A DNA stretch of 64,000 bases from Coprococcus aceti (GCF_025567285.1 NZ_JAOQJT010000005.1:124001-188000), one strand, 5' to 3'. Counted from the first letter of the stretch, positions 1 through 7,963 are shown. The notes: generated from the sequence alone by a model not told the origin. Translations and numbers: made by a program.

Positions 1-2
1 GA

Positions 3-263
3 GGCAGACTCAGTACTGTATCCACTGAAGGAGTTTTGATGCTTATATATCTGGCTCTTGTATCGGCGGTGGCATATTCTCTGTGGGGAATGCTGCTCAA
101 GTACAATCCCATATCCAGAGTTGCAGTATTTGGATTTATGAATCCGGTGTTCGGCGTGATACTGTCGGCATGGCTGCTCCGCGAGGGTGCGCAGGCACTT
201 GGCCCGGTAAGCCTGGTGTCGCTGGTTTTGGTGTGCGCAGGAATATACATAGTGAATAAGTAG
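3..263 (+). CDS. DMT/EamA family transporter, C-terminal part
   Basis: The reading frame is open from the left edge, so this is the 3' end of a longer gene; only about 86 residues are visible. They form hydrophobic helices with the pattern typical of the last transmembrane pairs of EamA-type drug/metabolite exporters, including 'FGFMNPVFGVILSAWLL', close to the family's conserved P-V-x-x-x-L-x-x-x-x-L-x-E signature before the last helix. The substrate cannot be inferred. The internal TTG/ATG near position 36 is probably not a true start because upstream codons remain open. Confidence 0.7.
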   Translation, partial: GRLSTVSTEGVLMLIYLALVSAVAYSLWGMLLKYNPISRVAVFGFMNPVFGVILSAWLLREGAQALGPVSLVSLVLVCAGIYIVNK

Positions 264-284
264 GGACGTTCCTGGGAGGTTAAT

Positions 285-746
285 ATGAAGATGACAACAC
301 TTTGTTACATAGAGAAAGATGGAAGATACCTGATGCTCCACAGGACAAAGAAGGAGAAGGACATTAATAAAGGCAAATGGATCGGTGTAGGTGGACATGC
401 CGAGGAGGGTGAGAGTCCTGAAGACTGCCTTCTCAGGGAGATAAAGGAGGAGACGGGACTTACGCTTACATCGTATAGATTCAGAGGGCTGGTGACATTT
501 ATCAGCAATGAGTGTGAGAATGAGCTTATGTGCCTGTTCACCGCAGATGGATTTGATGGGGAAGTTCAGATATGCGATGAGGGTGATCTTCAATGGATAG
601 ATAAAGAGATTGTGCCAACACTTCCGACGTGGAGCGGGGATGCGATATTCCTGAAAATGCTACTTGAAGGGGAGAAGAGATTTTTCTCACTCAAGCTCGT
701 ATATGAGGGAAGTGAGCTGGTGGAGCACAGGCTGGAATTCTATTGA
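285..746 (+). CDS. NUDIX hydrolase (MutT/8-oxo-dGTP diphosphatase-like)
   Basis: This 153-residue protein contains a complete Nudix box near residues 40-62 (GHAEEGE, seven residues, then REIKEETGL), which fits the G-x5-E-x7-R-E-U-x-E-E-x-G-U consensus that binds the catalytic metal. The N-terminal 'TTLCYIEKDGRYLMLHRTKK' is typical of bacterial 8-oxo-dGTP diphosphatase-like enzymes, so nucleotide-pool cleaning is a likely role, although substrate range varies in this family. The ATG follows a GGGAGG ribosome site. The gene is bracketed by a perfect 10-bp inverted repeat: GGGACGTTCC at 263-272 and GGAACGTCCC at 750-759. Confidence 0.88.
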   Translation: MKMTTLCYIEKDGRYLMLHRTKKEKDINKGKWIGVGGHAEEGESPEDCLLREIKEETGLTLTSYRFRGLVTFISNECENELMCLFTADGFDGEVQICDEGDLQWIDKEIVPTLPTWSGDAIFLKMLLEGEKRFFSLKLVYEGSELVEHRLEFY

Positions 747-782
747 GAAGGAACGTCCCCACATGAGGAGGAGTGACAATAT

Positions 783-1409
783 ATGAAGTATTTGTATTTG
801 CATGGACTAGGACAAAAACCAGACAGTTGGAATAGCGTAATAAAAGAAACGAAGGTATCGGAAAGTAGTGTCAAATTAAGTTTGGCAGAGATGTTAGAAG
901 GAAAATCTGCTACATATAAGGAATTATATTCGGCATTCTCATCAGAATGTGACAAGGTGAACGATGAAATTGTCTTATGTGGGCTTTCTCTAGGCGCTGT
1001 TTTGGCACTTAATTATGCGATAGACCACCCAGATAAAGTAAAGTCGCTCGTATTAATTGCAGCACAGTATAAAATGCCTCAAAAATTATTGAAAGTTCAG
1101 AATATGTTGTTTCATCTTATGCCGAATTCGGCATTCAGTAAAATGGGTTTCAAAAAAGCGGATGTTATCAGCCTGTGCAGGACGATGGCTGAATTGGATT
1201 TCAGTGACTCCCTGAATAAGGTGTCTTGTCCGGTATTGCTCATTTGTGGGGAAAAGGACACTGCAAACAAAAAAACTTCAAAAGAACTTTGCCAATATTT
1301 GAACAACGCCTGTTTCCATGAACTTGCGAAAACAGGTCATGAAGCAAACATAGAAGCTCCGGAAGAGTTGGCGATCGTGTTGCAGAGATTTTATGATAAT
1401 ATCAGATAA
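783..1409 (+). CDS. alpha/beta-fold hydrolase
   Basis: This 208-residue protein fits the small alpha/beta hydrolases. The oxyanion region is 'LHGLGQ' at the N-terminus, the nucleophile elbow is G-L-S-L-G near residue 65, the acid is in 'LLICGEKDTAN' and the catalytic histidine in 'TGHEANIEAPEEL'. All three triad positions are present, so the enzyme is probably active, most likely as an esterase or lipase-like enzyme on an unknown small substrate. The start follows a GAGGAG site. It sits in the same orientation as its neighbours, with no sign of an operon beyond proximity. Confidence 0.85.
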   Translation: MKYLYLHGLGQKPDSWNSVIKETKVSESSVKLSLAEMLEGKSATYKELYSAFSSECDKVNDEIVLCGLSLGAVLALNYAIDHPDKVKSLVLIAAQYKMPQKLLKVQNMLFHLMPNSAFSKMGFKKADVISLCRTMAELDFSDSLNKVSCPVLLICGEKDTANKKTSKELCQYLNNACFHELAKTGHEANIEAPEELAIVLQRFYDNIR

Positions 1410-1454
1410 AATTCAGTGGCGCGTCCAGAAAAGGGCATGTGGTGATGTGAATTT

Positions 1455-1901
1455 ATGGAGAAAGTTATGGACTGGTTAAATATATTCGGACTGATAATGA
1501 TTGCAGTTATTATGATACCCAATATTATTTTTGCAGTTAGATGCAAAGAGGGATTTCAAAACAAATGGAGCAATAAATTTGTTGAGGTTGCAGAACAGAT
1601 AGGAAGGTTTGGCTGCTTTGGTTTTATGATAATTAACATTCCTGGAACATGGTTCGGGTGGTGGTCTGACGAAGCATTTGCCATATACCTTATTGTGGAC
1701 GCGATATTAGTAGTGTTGTATTGTGCAATTTGGATAATTTGCTTTAAGAAGAGCAGCATATTCAGAGCACTGGCGCTATCTGTTATTCCCTCAGTTTTGT
1801 TCTTGTTTAGTGGAATTATGAGCAGATCAATTCTGTTGCTTATCGCAGCAATATTGTTTGCGCCAAGCCATATTTTGCTTTCGTATAAGAACGCAAAATG
1901 A
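1455..1901 (+). CDS. hypothetical integral membrane protein
   Basis: This 148-residue protein has about four hydrophobic helices: residues 8-28, 50-66, 75-97 and 100-145 as one or two spans. The tryptophan-rich loop 'GTWFGWWSDEA' lies between helices two and three. I do not recognise the family. Its stop overlaps the start of the next gene (ATGA at 1898-1901), which suggests the two are translated together. Confidence 0.65.
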   Translation: MEKVMDWLNIFGLIMIAVIMIPNIIFAVRCKEGFQNKWSNKFVEVAEQIGRFGCFGFMIINIPGTWFGWWSDEAFAIYLIVDAILVVLYCAIWIICFKKSSIFRALALSVIPSVLFLFSGIMSRSILLLIAAILFAPSHILLSYKNAK

Positions 1902-2167
1902 TATTGGTCAACAGTCCTTTATCTTCGCTGACGCCTAATGAGCGAAAAGAAAATGCTGCATGGAAGAAAAATACGAAATATAGAAGCCGAGTATCTTTTT
2001 GGAAAAATAATCATTATGTTCGTGTTAAAATCACTGAAGATAATCAGTATATAATACATTCGATGAAAAAATCACATAAAAGACAATATACATATGATGA
2101 AATCATCAAAGAATTTATATTATTTGCTGATGCAGATGCTGAGGAAATAGGCAAGGCGGTTATTTAG
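1898..2167 (+). CDS. small hypothetical protein, translationally coupled
   Basis: This 89-residue, lysine- and tyrosine-rich soluble protein starts on the ATG that overlaps the upstream stop by four bases. It has no recognisable domain. The residues 'YTYDEIIKEFILFADADAEEIGKAVI' pattern (seen in two stretches) predicts a C-terminal helix. The coupled arrangement supports translation but gives no function. Confidence 0.45.
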   Translation: MILVNSPLSSLTPNERKENAAWKKNTKYRSRVSFWKNNHYVRVKITEDNQYIIHSMKKSHKRQYTYDEIIKEFILFADADAEEIGKAVI

Positions 2168-2190
2168 TCTTTTATGGAATCAGAACGATA

Positions 2191-2219
2191 TTACAACATG
2201 GGTTATGGTTTTGTTGTAA
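2191..2219 (+). terminator. hairpin after the coupled gene pair
   Basis: TTACAACA at 2191-2198 pairs perfectly with TGTTGTAA at 2212-2219, 24 bases after the preceding stop. There is no clear T-run, so termination is only possible; it could also be a processing site. Confidence 0.3.
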
Positions 2220-2285
2220 TAATATATTACATATGATATTGGGGCTTATGCTGAGCCTATAAGTACAAATTACAGGAGGGTTCAA

Positions 2286-2702
2286 ATGGGATTATTTGAT
2301 AGATTTAAGAAGATATCAAAGGAAAGTTTATTAGGATATTTGCAAAATAGCATTTCAGATAATTCTAGCCTGGAACACATAGTAAGCGTGTTCGAAGAGA
2401 TGTGTAATATGCCACTTAAAGAAGATATGATTTTATTTGAAACAGGAACCTATTCTTTTACAGGAAAACCTATGTTTAACTTTTCTTTGGTTAGACAATT
2501 TCCTAATGATGAGGAAGAGTATTATCAAATTCATGTGGATGTGTTATATATTCCAACGGAAGAAAATAAAGATTTTCAACGAACTATATGGAATGAGGAT
2601 ATTGAAGAAGATATATTCAGCTATATTAAAAAGACTCCTGAGTTTGATTTCTGTAAAGATAAGGTATTCAGCAAAATAGAAATATATTTGGATGAAACCT
2701 AA
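2286..2702 (+). CDS. hypothetical acidic protein (MGLF... type)
   Basis: This 138-residue soluble acidic protein is preceded by a clear GGAGGG site. It starts MGLFDRFKK, much like the gene at 8006 (MGLFNKMK...), and both are about 135 residues with a similar alternation of helix and acidic strands, so they may be distant relatives. I do not recognise the family. Size, acidity and setting resemble immunity proteins of contact-dependent toxins, but that is only a guess. A half-copy of the array repeat begins four bases after its stop. Confidence 0.55.
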   Translation: MGLFDRFKKISKESLLGYLQNSISDNSSLEHIVSVFEEMCNMPLKEDMILFETGTYSFTGKPMFNFSLVRQFPNDEEEYYQIHVDVLYIPTEENKDFQRTIWNEDIEEDIFSYIKKTPEFDFCKDKVFSKIEIYLDET

Positions 2703-2705
2703 CGT

Positions 2706-2719
2706 GAAAATCGGAATTT
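2706..2719 (+). repeat. array repeat, right half only
   Basis: GAAAATCGGAATTT begins four bases after the stop codon at 2702. It matches the right half (GAAATCGGAATTT) of the repeat found at later junctions; the CAGTTTTTGAAACTG hairpin half is absent. This is the first visible member of the series. Confidence 0.5.
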
Positions 2720-2773
2720 CTCTCACTGTCTGGTTGATATGAGAAATTAATTATTTGCGTAAAAAATAAAAAA

Positions 2774-2810
2774 TAACGCAGCGTGATATATTGCTTGTCA
2801 CGCAGCGTTA
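2774..2810 (+). promoter_or_regulatory. candidate operator upstream of merR gene
   Basis: TAACGCAGCGTGA (2774-2786) and TCACGCAGCGTTA (2798-2810) form a 13-bp inverted repeat with one central mismatch and an 11-base spacer. It ends 34 bases before the ATG of the MerR-family gene. MerR proteins normally bind dyads of this size between the promoter boxes, so autoregulation is a reasonable inference. No convincing -35/-10 pair could be fixed. Confidence 0.5.
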
Positions 2811-2843
2811 TATACTAATATGGGCCTTGAAAGGAGGCAGGAT

Positions 2844-3572
2844 ATGTCATTATACACAACAGGAGAGCTTGCAAAGAAGTGCAACGTTTCAGTAAGAACG
2901 ATTCAATACTATGATGAAAGAGGTATTTTGGTGCCAACAGATTTGACGGAAGGGGGACGAAGACTGTTCTCCGAAGAGGATGTTGCCACATTGGAAACGA
3001 TTTGCTTTTTAAGAGATTTGGATATCTCTATAAAAGATATTGCTGAAATATTGGAATCCGAAGAGTCAAAAAAGGTAATCGAACTTTTGCTTGATGAGCA
3101 AGAAAAAAATATTCAGGCGGATGTCAAGAAAAAAACGAAACAATTAGAAAATATTAAAGGCATAAGAAGTTCTTTGGCTTCTTTCAAGGATGGGTCGCAA
3201 AAAACAATTCATGACATATCATCGATTATGGAGGAAAAAGAAAAGCGAAAGAAAATGTACAAAAAAATGCTGATCATAGCAATTCCGTTAGAAATTGTCG
3301 AAATTGTTACTTTTGTGATTGGTATATTAAAAGGAATCTGGTTGCCATTTTTTGTGGCCATGGCAGTGATTCCTATTTGTGTAGCAATTATGTTTGGCTA
3401 TTGGTACAAGCGGGTAGAGTATCTCTGTCCGGAATGCCATACCAGATTTCAGCCAAAGAAATTAGAAGCATTCTTTGGAAATCATACGCCAAAGACACGA
3501 AAGCTAACTTGCCCTACCTGCAGGAGGAGAATCTGGAGTTTGGAAGTATATAGAAAAGAGGTGGATGCATAA
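2844..3572 (+). CDS. MerR-family regulator with membrane segment and zinc ribbon
   Basis: The ATG at 2844 follows AAAGGAGG, preferred over an in-frame ATG at 2820 that has no ribosome site; the product is 242 residues. The first ~70 residues are a MerR winged helix-turn-helix ('YTTGELAKKCNVSVRTIQYY'), followed by a charged coiled coil (about 75-140). Two hydrophobic segments follow (about 142-185), then a C-terminal four-cysteine ribbon (CPECH...CPTC). The usual effector domain is therefore replaced by a membrane-anchored metal-binding tail, suggesting signal sensing at the membrane. It overlaps the next gene by one base (TAATG), so the protease below is its probable target or partner. Confidence 0.8.
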   Translation: MSLYTTGELAKKCNVSVRTIQYYDERGILVPTDLTEGGRRLFSEEDVATLETICFLRDLDISIKDIAEILESEESKKVIELLLDEQEKNIQADVKKKTKQLENIKGIRSSLASFKDGSQKTIHDISSIMEEKEKRKKMYKKMLIIAIPLEIVEIVTFVIGILKGIWLPFFVAMAVIPICVAIMFGYWYKRVEYLCPECHTRFQPKKLEAFFGNHTPKTRKLTCPTCRRRIWSLEVYRKEVDA

Positions 3573-4459
3573 TGGAAACAATTAATTTGAGTAAGAAACA
3601 ATTTGTGATATACATGGCAGTCGCATTTGGGTTGGCCTGGATTTTAGAAATGATAGCAAGTATTTTTAGCAATAATGGAAATCAGATGGTGTTTGCTGTT
3701 ATCTTGATGATTACCATGTTTATGCCATTTCTTGGAGTACTGATAGCCAGAATCCCACTAAAAGGTATGGGATGGGTACCACATTTAAAAGGGAAACTTC
3801 GTTATGTATTCTTTGCCCTTTGGATGCCGGCGTTATTAAGTATCCTTGGAGGGGTCTTGTTTTTTGTGATTTTCCCGGATACATTTGACTCTGAATTTAT
3901 GACGTTAAGAGGTCTTTTAGAGGAAGCGGGAGCGTTGGAACAGTTCGAGGCACAGGGTATCACGATACCAATGTATCTGCTGATTACGTCTGTTCAAGCT
4001 GTGACAATTGCACCATTTCTGAATATGTTTGTCGCATTAGGCGAAGAGGTTGGTTGGAGAGGTGCGCTGTATCCATATTTGAAGAAGAAGCTGGGTGTTA
4101 CTAAGGGTCGAATTGTAGGTGGTACTATTTGGGGGGCTTGGCATTGGCCGATTATGATTTTGGCTGGATATGAGTATGGTAAAGAATATATTGGCGCACC
4201 GGTACTTGGTCCGATTGTGTTCTGTGTCGCTACTATTATGATGGGGATATTATTTGATTATGTATATGAAAAGACAGAGACCATCTGGTTGCCATCTCTT
4301 ATGCATGGTGCTACCAATGCATTTACTATTTTTGCATATCTGGTAAAACCTGATTATTCCAATATGGCAATTCTAGGTCCAGCATATATTGGTATTATCA
4401 GTATGATTCCAATGATTATTGTAGCAGTCATCATTTGCGTAAAGACGAAAAGGAATTGA
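3572..4459 (+). CDS. CPBP-family intramembrane metalloprotease
   Basis: This 295-residue, roughly eight-helix membrane protein carries the CPBP/Abi (CAAX protease-like) motifs. These are the E-E-x-x-W-R-G type motif 'GEEVGWRGALYP' near residue 157, 'WGAWHWPI' near residue 188, and a later H-G-x-x-N motif 'MHGATNAF'. These supply the glutamates and histidines of the active site. In Gram-positive bacteria the family acts in prenyl-protein-like processing, bacteriocin maturation or self-immunity. Its one-base overlap with the MerR gene indicates a two-gene unit. Confidence 0.85.
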   Translation: METINLSKKQFVIYMAVAFGLAWILEMIASIFSNNGNQMVFAVILMITMFMPFLGVLIARIPLKGMGWVPHLKGKLRYVFFALWMPALLSILGGVLFFVIFPDTFDSEFMTLRGLLEEAGALEQFEAQGITIPMYLLITSVQAVTIAPFLNMFVALGEEVGWRGALYPYLKKKLGVTKGRIVGGTIWGAWHWPIMILAGYEYGKEYIGAPVLGPIVFCVATIMMGILFDYVYEKTETIWLPSLMHGATNAFTIFAYLVKPDYSNMAILGPAYIGIISMIPMIIVAVIICVKTKRN

Positions 4460-4494
4460 GTATTAAAGAGATATTCAATCTCACCCACAAATTT

Positions 4495-4523
4495 CAGTTT
4501 TTGAAACTGAGAAATCGGAATTT
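4495..4523 (+). repeat. array repeat, full copy R1
   Basis: CAGTTTTTGAAACTG (perfect 6-bp arms, 3-base loop; 7-bp arms if the flanking T and A are counted) is followed by AGAAATCGGAATTT. It lies 36 bases after one stop and 15 bases before the ATG at 4538, just upstream of the AGGGAGG site. Confidence 0.85.
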
Positions 4524-4537
4524 AGGGAGGTACAAGA

Positions 4538-5335
4538 ATGATAAATTTAGTGGCACTTCCGTGCCTCTGTGTAGATGTTTTTGATGGAACAGATGAATTG
4601 CGTGCAGGTGGTGAAGCCCTTAATTTTGCAGTTCATGCATCAAAATTTGAGGAGTTTAATGTTTCAATATTGGGTGCGGTTGGACAGGATTCCTACGCAA
4701 AATTTATTATGGATTCTGTTTCTGATAAGAGAATAGATGTAAGCCATGTAAGAGTTGAAGAGGATAAAGTAACTGCAAATAATCGTACATATCTTACGGC
4801 TGACGGTGACAGATATTACAAAGATGATTCATGGACGGGTGATATTGTTGATAAAATGATATTGAATCAAGACGAATTGGACTTTATAAAAAAATCAGAG
4901 GTTGTATTTATACATTTCTGGGCAGGCTGTTTTGAACAAATTATAGATTTAAAAAAGAATAATAACTTCAGATTGGCTGTGGATTTTGTAGAATATCGTA
5001 ATTTTAAGGAGATGGAAAAATATGCACCATATATAGATTATTTCCTGATTAGTGGAGAGGAATCAATTCTTCCGATATTTGAAGCATTTTCCAAGAAGTA
5101 TAAAGGACTATTTAATGCATCTTTAGCTGATAAAGGAAGTGTTACATATTATAATGGTGAAAAGTATTTTGTCCCGGCTGATGAAGCTTTAGAAATAGTT
5201 GATACTACTGGTTGCGGAGATAGCTACCATGCAGGCTTTGTGTGTTCTCATATGTTAATTGGTGATATTTACGAGGCTATGAGAGTTGGTACAGAATTTG
5301 CAACAGAGACATTGTCTCATTATGGTGGCTTTTAA
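4538..5335 (+). CDS. PfkB-family carbohydrate kinase (fructoselysine kinase-like)
   Basis: This 265-residue ribokinase-like sugar kinase has an N-terminal substrate region 'RAGGEALNFAVHASKF' (G-G-x-x-x-N-x-A) and a C-terminal anion-hole/catalytic motif 'DTTGCGDSYHAGF', where the aspartate of G-x-G-D is the base. Length and motifs resemble FrlD-type fructoselysine kinases, but no deglycase or transporter gene is next to it, so the substrate is uncertain. A GGGAGG site precedes the start, and array repeat R1 lies immediately upstream. Confidence 0.83.
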   Translation: MINLVALPCLCVDVFDGTDELRAGGEALNFAVHASKFEEFNVSILGAVGQDSYAKFIMDSVSDKRIDVSHVRVEEDKVTANNRTYLTADGDRYYKDDSWTGDIVDKMILNQDELDFIKKSEVVFIHFWAGCFEQIIDLKKNNNFRLAVDFVEYRNFKEMEKYAPYIDYFLISGEESILPIFEAFSKKYKGLFNASLADKGSVTYYNGEKYFVPADEALEIVDTTGCGDSYHAGFVCSHMLIGDIYEAMRVGTEFATETLSHYGGF

Positions 5336-5358
5336 TTCGATTTGTAAGGAGAAACAAT

Positions 5359-5460
5359 ATGACAGGGTTTATTATATGGTCACTTTTCGGAGTGTTTATA
5401 ATTGGATTATGAATAAAAGATATGTTTTCTAAGAATCCGGTTGTGAAGAAAAGTAAATAA
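5359..5460 (+). pseudogene. small membrane protein (DUF6199-like) with in-frame TGA
   Basis: After AAGGAG, an ATG opens MTGFIIWSLFGVFIIGL, then TGA at 5410-5412, then a further 15 codons (IKDMFSKNPVVKKSK) to TAA. The full reading resembles the start of DUF6199-type small proteins, where this position is normally glycine (GGA), so one base change explains the stop. The part after the TGA still has sensible composition, suggesting a recent lesion. A 17-residue peptide may still be made. Confidence 0.5.
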
Positions 5461-5464
5461 ACTT

Positions 5465-5493
5465 CAGTTTTTGAAACTGAGAAATCGGGATTT
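5465..5493 (+). repeat. array repeat, full copy R2
   Basis: CAGTTTTTGAAACTG followed by AGAAATCGGGATTT (one change from R1). It begins five bases after the preceding stop and ends 16 bases before the next ATG. Confidence 0.85.
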
Positions 5494-5509
5494 ATAAAGG
5501 AGAATATTG

Positions 5510-6112
5510 ATGAAACTATTTTTATGTTCGCACTTTTCAAGTGTAGGAAGTCTGATAAAGGAAGAAATTGAAAATAAGAAAGTCGCATTTATTCCAACAG
5601 CTTCGTTGCGTGAAGGCTACACCGGTTATGTCGGCTCGGCTCGAAAATTATTCAAAAAGTTGGGAGCAATCGTAACTGAAATTGATATTTCAACGGAGGC
5701 TTATTCAACGATACAGTCTGTTTTTGAAGATGCAGATGTAATATATTTTACCGGCGGAAATTCTTTCTTTCTTATGGACCAACTCCGTAAAACAAGAACT
5801 GATGGGTTGCTAAAAAAGGAATTGGCAAATGGAAAATTGATGATCGGCGAGTCGGCAGGCGCAATTATATGCGCTCCAAGCATCCAATATATCGAGCAAA
5901 TGGATGAAAAGCCGGAGGACTACTCACAAGAAGATGATGCAGGGCTTGATTTGATTGATTTCTATGTTCTTCCGCATTATCTTACAGCACCATTTAAGAA
6001 AGTTACCGAGAAAATAATGACTGAGTTTTCGGATTTGAATCTATGCCCTATTAACAACCATCAGGGAATTGTAATTGATGGTGAAGGTTCAAAGGTTATT
6101 TGCAAAGACTAA
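5510..6112 (+). CDS. peptidase S51 (dipeptidase E-like) family protein
   Basis: This 200-residue protein has a class I glutamine amidotransferase-like fold, with the nucleophile elbow G-E-S-A-G-A near residue 110 that gives the S51 catalytic serine, and a nucleotide-like loop 'YFTGGNSFFLMDQL' upstream. Dipeptidase E cleaves Asp-X dipeptides; many homologues are uncharacterised. ATG 5510 is chosen over TTG 5507 because AAGGAG lies seven bases upstream of it. Array repeats flank the gene (R2 before, R3 after). Confidence 0.82.
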   Translation: MKLFLCSHFSSVGSLIKEEIENKKVAFIPTASLREGYTGYVGSARKLFKKLGAIVTEIDISTEAYSTIQSVFEDADVIYFTGGNSFFLMDQLRKTRTDGLLKKELANGKLMIGESAGAIICAPSIQYIEQMDEKPEDYSQEDDAGLDLIDFYVLPHYLTAPFKKVTEKIMTEFSDLNLCPINNHQGIVIDGEGSKVICKD

Positions 6113-6121
6113 TTTGAAAAA

Positions 6122-6151
6122 TCCTTTTTGGAAACTGGAAAATCGGAATTT
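6122..6151 (+). repeat. array repeat, divergent copy R3
   Basis: The 30 bases from TCCTTTTTGGAAACTG onward end in GAAAATCGGAATTT. The right half matches the consensus, the left hairpin arm is partly changed. The copy begins ten bases after the preceding stop and ends 21 bases before the next ATG. Confidence 0.75.
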
Positions 6152-6172
6152 TCTTGATGGTGGAGGATGCGT

Positions 6173-6736
6173 ATGGAACATAAGGGCACAATTAGAATAG
6201 AAACAGATAGATTAGTTCTTAAACGACATGTATTAGATGATGCAGAAATCATGTTTAAAAACTGGGTAACAGAAAAAGATGTAACAAAGTTTTTAAGTTG
6301 GCAACCGCATAAAAATGTCGACGAGACAAAGCAATTACTAATTGATTGGATAGAATCGTATGATAAGCAGGATTTCTATTTTTGGACAATTGAGTTAAAA
6401 GATTCGCATGAACTGGTTGGAGATATATCAGTAGTAAGTCTCGATGAGGCAACAGAAAGTGTGGAGCTCGGGTATGGTATTGGAAGCAGATGGTGGGGAA
6501 AAGGTATAACTGCAGAAGCAGGAAGGGCATTGGTAAAATTCTTTTTTGAAGAAGTAAAAGTCAAACGTGTATATGCAAAGCATGCTGCAGGTAATCCAAA
6601 CTCAGGAAGTGTAATGCAGAAAATGGGAATGAAAAAAGAAGGAATAATTAGGCAGTCGGGAACCTGTAATCAAGGTATTGTGGATGAAGTTTATTATTCC
6701 ATACTTAGAAATGAGTATTTTAGTAATGATAATTGA
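6173..6736 (+). CDS. GNAT-family N-acetyltransferase (RimJ/RimL-like)
   Basis: This 187-residue protein has the RimJ/RimL layout: 'IETDRLVLKRHVLDDAEIMF' at the start, strand 'ELVGDISVVSLD', 'VELGYGIGSRWWGKGITAEA' spanning the acetyl-CoA-binding Q/R-x-x-G-x-G/A region, and 'NPNSGSVMQKMGMKKEG' at the C-terminus. It probably acetylates an amino group on a protein, peptide or small molecule. ATG 6173 is favoured over ATG 6167 because GGAGG abuts 6167 directly and is six bases from 6173. Confidence 0.85.
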   Translation: MEHKGTIRIETDRLVLKRHVLDDAEIMFKNWVTEKDVTKFLSWQPHKNVDETKQLLIDWIESYDKQDFYFWTIELKDSHELVGDISVVSLDEATESVELGYGIGSRWWGKGITAEAGRALVKFFFEEVKVKRVYAKHAAGNPNSGSVMQKMGMKKEGIIRQSGTCNQGIVDEVYYSILRNEYFSNDN

Positions 6737-6772
6737 TGAAAAAATCTAATTTAGCGACACACTCGAAAATTT

Positions 6773-6801
6773 CAGTTTGTAGGGAACAAATCAGACAATT
6801 T
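6773..6801 (+). repeat. array repeat, degenerate copy R4
   Basis: The left part CAGTTTGTAGGGAACAAATC retains the first six bases of the repeat and its end retains ACAATTT; the hairpin is lost. A related form (CCAGTTTGTC...) precedes the broken gene copy at 19783, linking the two loci. Confidence 0.5.
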
Positions 6802-6866
6802 TATAATAAAACAGCGTTAGAGCATTTATGTGTGAGAGAAAAATCAAGTGTAGGAGAATACATGAC

Positions 6867-7802
6867 ATGAAATATACGAATAAGCATATAAAAGAAGAAT
6901 ACAAATTCAATCAAATGTGGCGGACGATCGGAATGATTCTCTTATTGATAGGAATATTTTTGGTGGCATTTGGATTGATTCAGACAAAGAGAAAGATGGA
7001 TTGTGTTCGACCATTTGAACAGGTATTACAGGAAGAAGCCAATCCTGCGAATCAGACAGCATATATTGATATTATCCAGGTACCGGAGAAACTGGCAGAA
7101 AATAAATATGAAGGATATTACCTTGTAACAACGGCAGAGGAAAGCTATATTGTAGGGATGCAACCGGAACAGTTTGCAGATTTGAAGCAGAGAGTTGAAG
7201 AGAATGGTACGGCAAGAGTGGAAGGCATGACGAAAGTTGTGACTGACGAGAACGTAAAAAAAATAATAAGTGAGTATATCAATTACAAATTTATTTATAT
7301 ATGTATGACGAAGCTTACCTATGGAAAAATACTCAAGGAAGGATATTTTGTGAATCTGGATATCGGAGGCATCTTAATATTGATTGGAATTTCGATGGTA
7401 TTAACCCAGGTGCGTGCGATTAAAAAATACAGACATCCATTGGCAGAGCAGATTGACGAAGAATGTAATCAGCCGGAAGCTCTCTGGTTTAATGATTTTA
7501 GGATATATTTGACAAAGAACTTTCTTGTATCTGTATATGGTGGAAAGCTGACTGCACTGGATCTGGCAAAGGTACGATTGACAAGACTGTTTGAAACAGT
7601 GAAGGGAAGCATGAACGTTATCACTTTGGAGGTAACGACAACAGAACAGGAGAAAATAACTGTCAGCGAGAATGAATGGTCATTTTTTACAATGAATGAA
7701 GAAGAGATTACTTATCTGACAGATGTATTCGGTAAAAGAAATATTGAATTTGTTTGTGAGATTCAACCAGATGAAGAAATCGATGAAGACGAAGAGTTTT
7801 GA
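6867..7802 (+). CDS. hypothetical two-helix membrane protein
   Basis: This 311-residue protein starts at ATG 6867 behind AGGAG; an upstream in-frame ATG at 6828 lacks a ribosome site. A hydrophobic helix lies near residues 20-42, an extracytoplasmic domain follows to about 165, a second helix spans about 167-187, and the rest is a cytoplasmic domain ending in the acidic tail 'DEEIDEDEEF'. The layout resembles membrane proteins with a PH-like or small beta cytoplasmic domain, but I do not recognise a family. A truncated second copy of residues about 35-75 with its leader lies at 19783-19980. Confidence 0.6.
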   Translation: MKYTNKHIKEEYKFNQMWRTIGMILLLIGIFLVAFGLIQTKRKMDCVRPFEQVLQEEANPANQTAYIDIIQVPEKLAENKYEGYYLVTTAEESYIVGMQPEQFADLKQRVEENGTARVEGMTKVVTDENVKKIISEYINYKFIYICMTKLTYGKILKEGYFVNLDIGGILILIGISMVLTQVRAIKKYRHPLAEQIDEECNQPEALWFNDFRIYLTKNFLVSVYGGKLTALDLAKVRLTRLFETVKGSMNVITLEVTTTEQEKITVSENEWSFFTMNEEEITYLTDVFGKRNIEFVCEIQPDEEIDEDEEF

Positions 7803-7876
7803 AACGGAAATATTCAAAGGATGGAATTGGGATATTGCATACAATATAATAAAAAAGGTACAGATTTGAGTGAAGA

Positions 7877-7963
7877 AGATGTGGCTTTACATTTAAATGG
7901 GATGATTATAAAGAATTTAAGAAACTTTTAGATAAAGAATATAAAGATTATTTAAGTGTATAA
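7877..7963 (+). pseudogene. 3' remnant of an unknown gene
   Basis: One frame reads RCGFTFKWDDYKEF, then KKLLDKEYKDYLSV and a stop, preceded in frame by a TGA and with no start or ribosome site. The composition (lysine, tyrosine, aspartate) looks like a real protein C-terminus, so this is probably the tail of a deleted gene inside the 200-base gap. Confidence 0.35.

Noticed and set aside
5410..5412. TGA read as selenocysteine
   Set aside because: No SECIS-like stem follows and the family normally has glycine here; a nonsense change is simpler.
4489..5500. Array repeat as a shared promoter (TTGAAA as -35)
   Set aside because: Seventeen bases downstream of TTGAAA the sequence is AGGGAG or other non -10 sequence in most copies; the repeat abuts the ribosome site instead.
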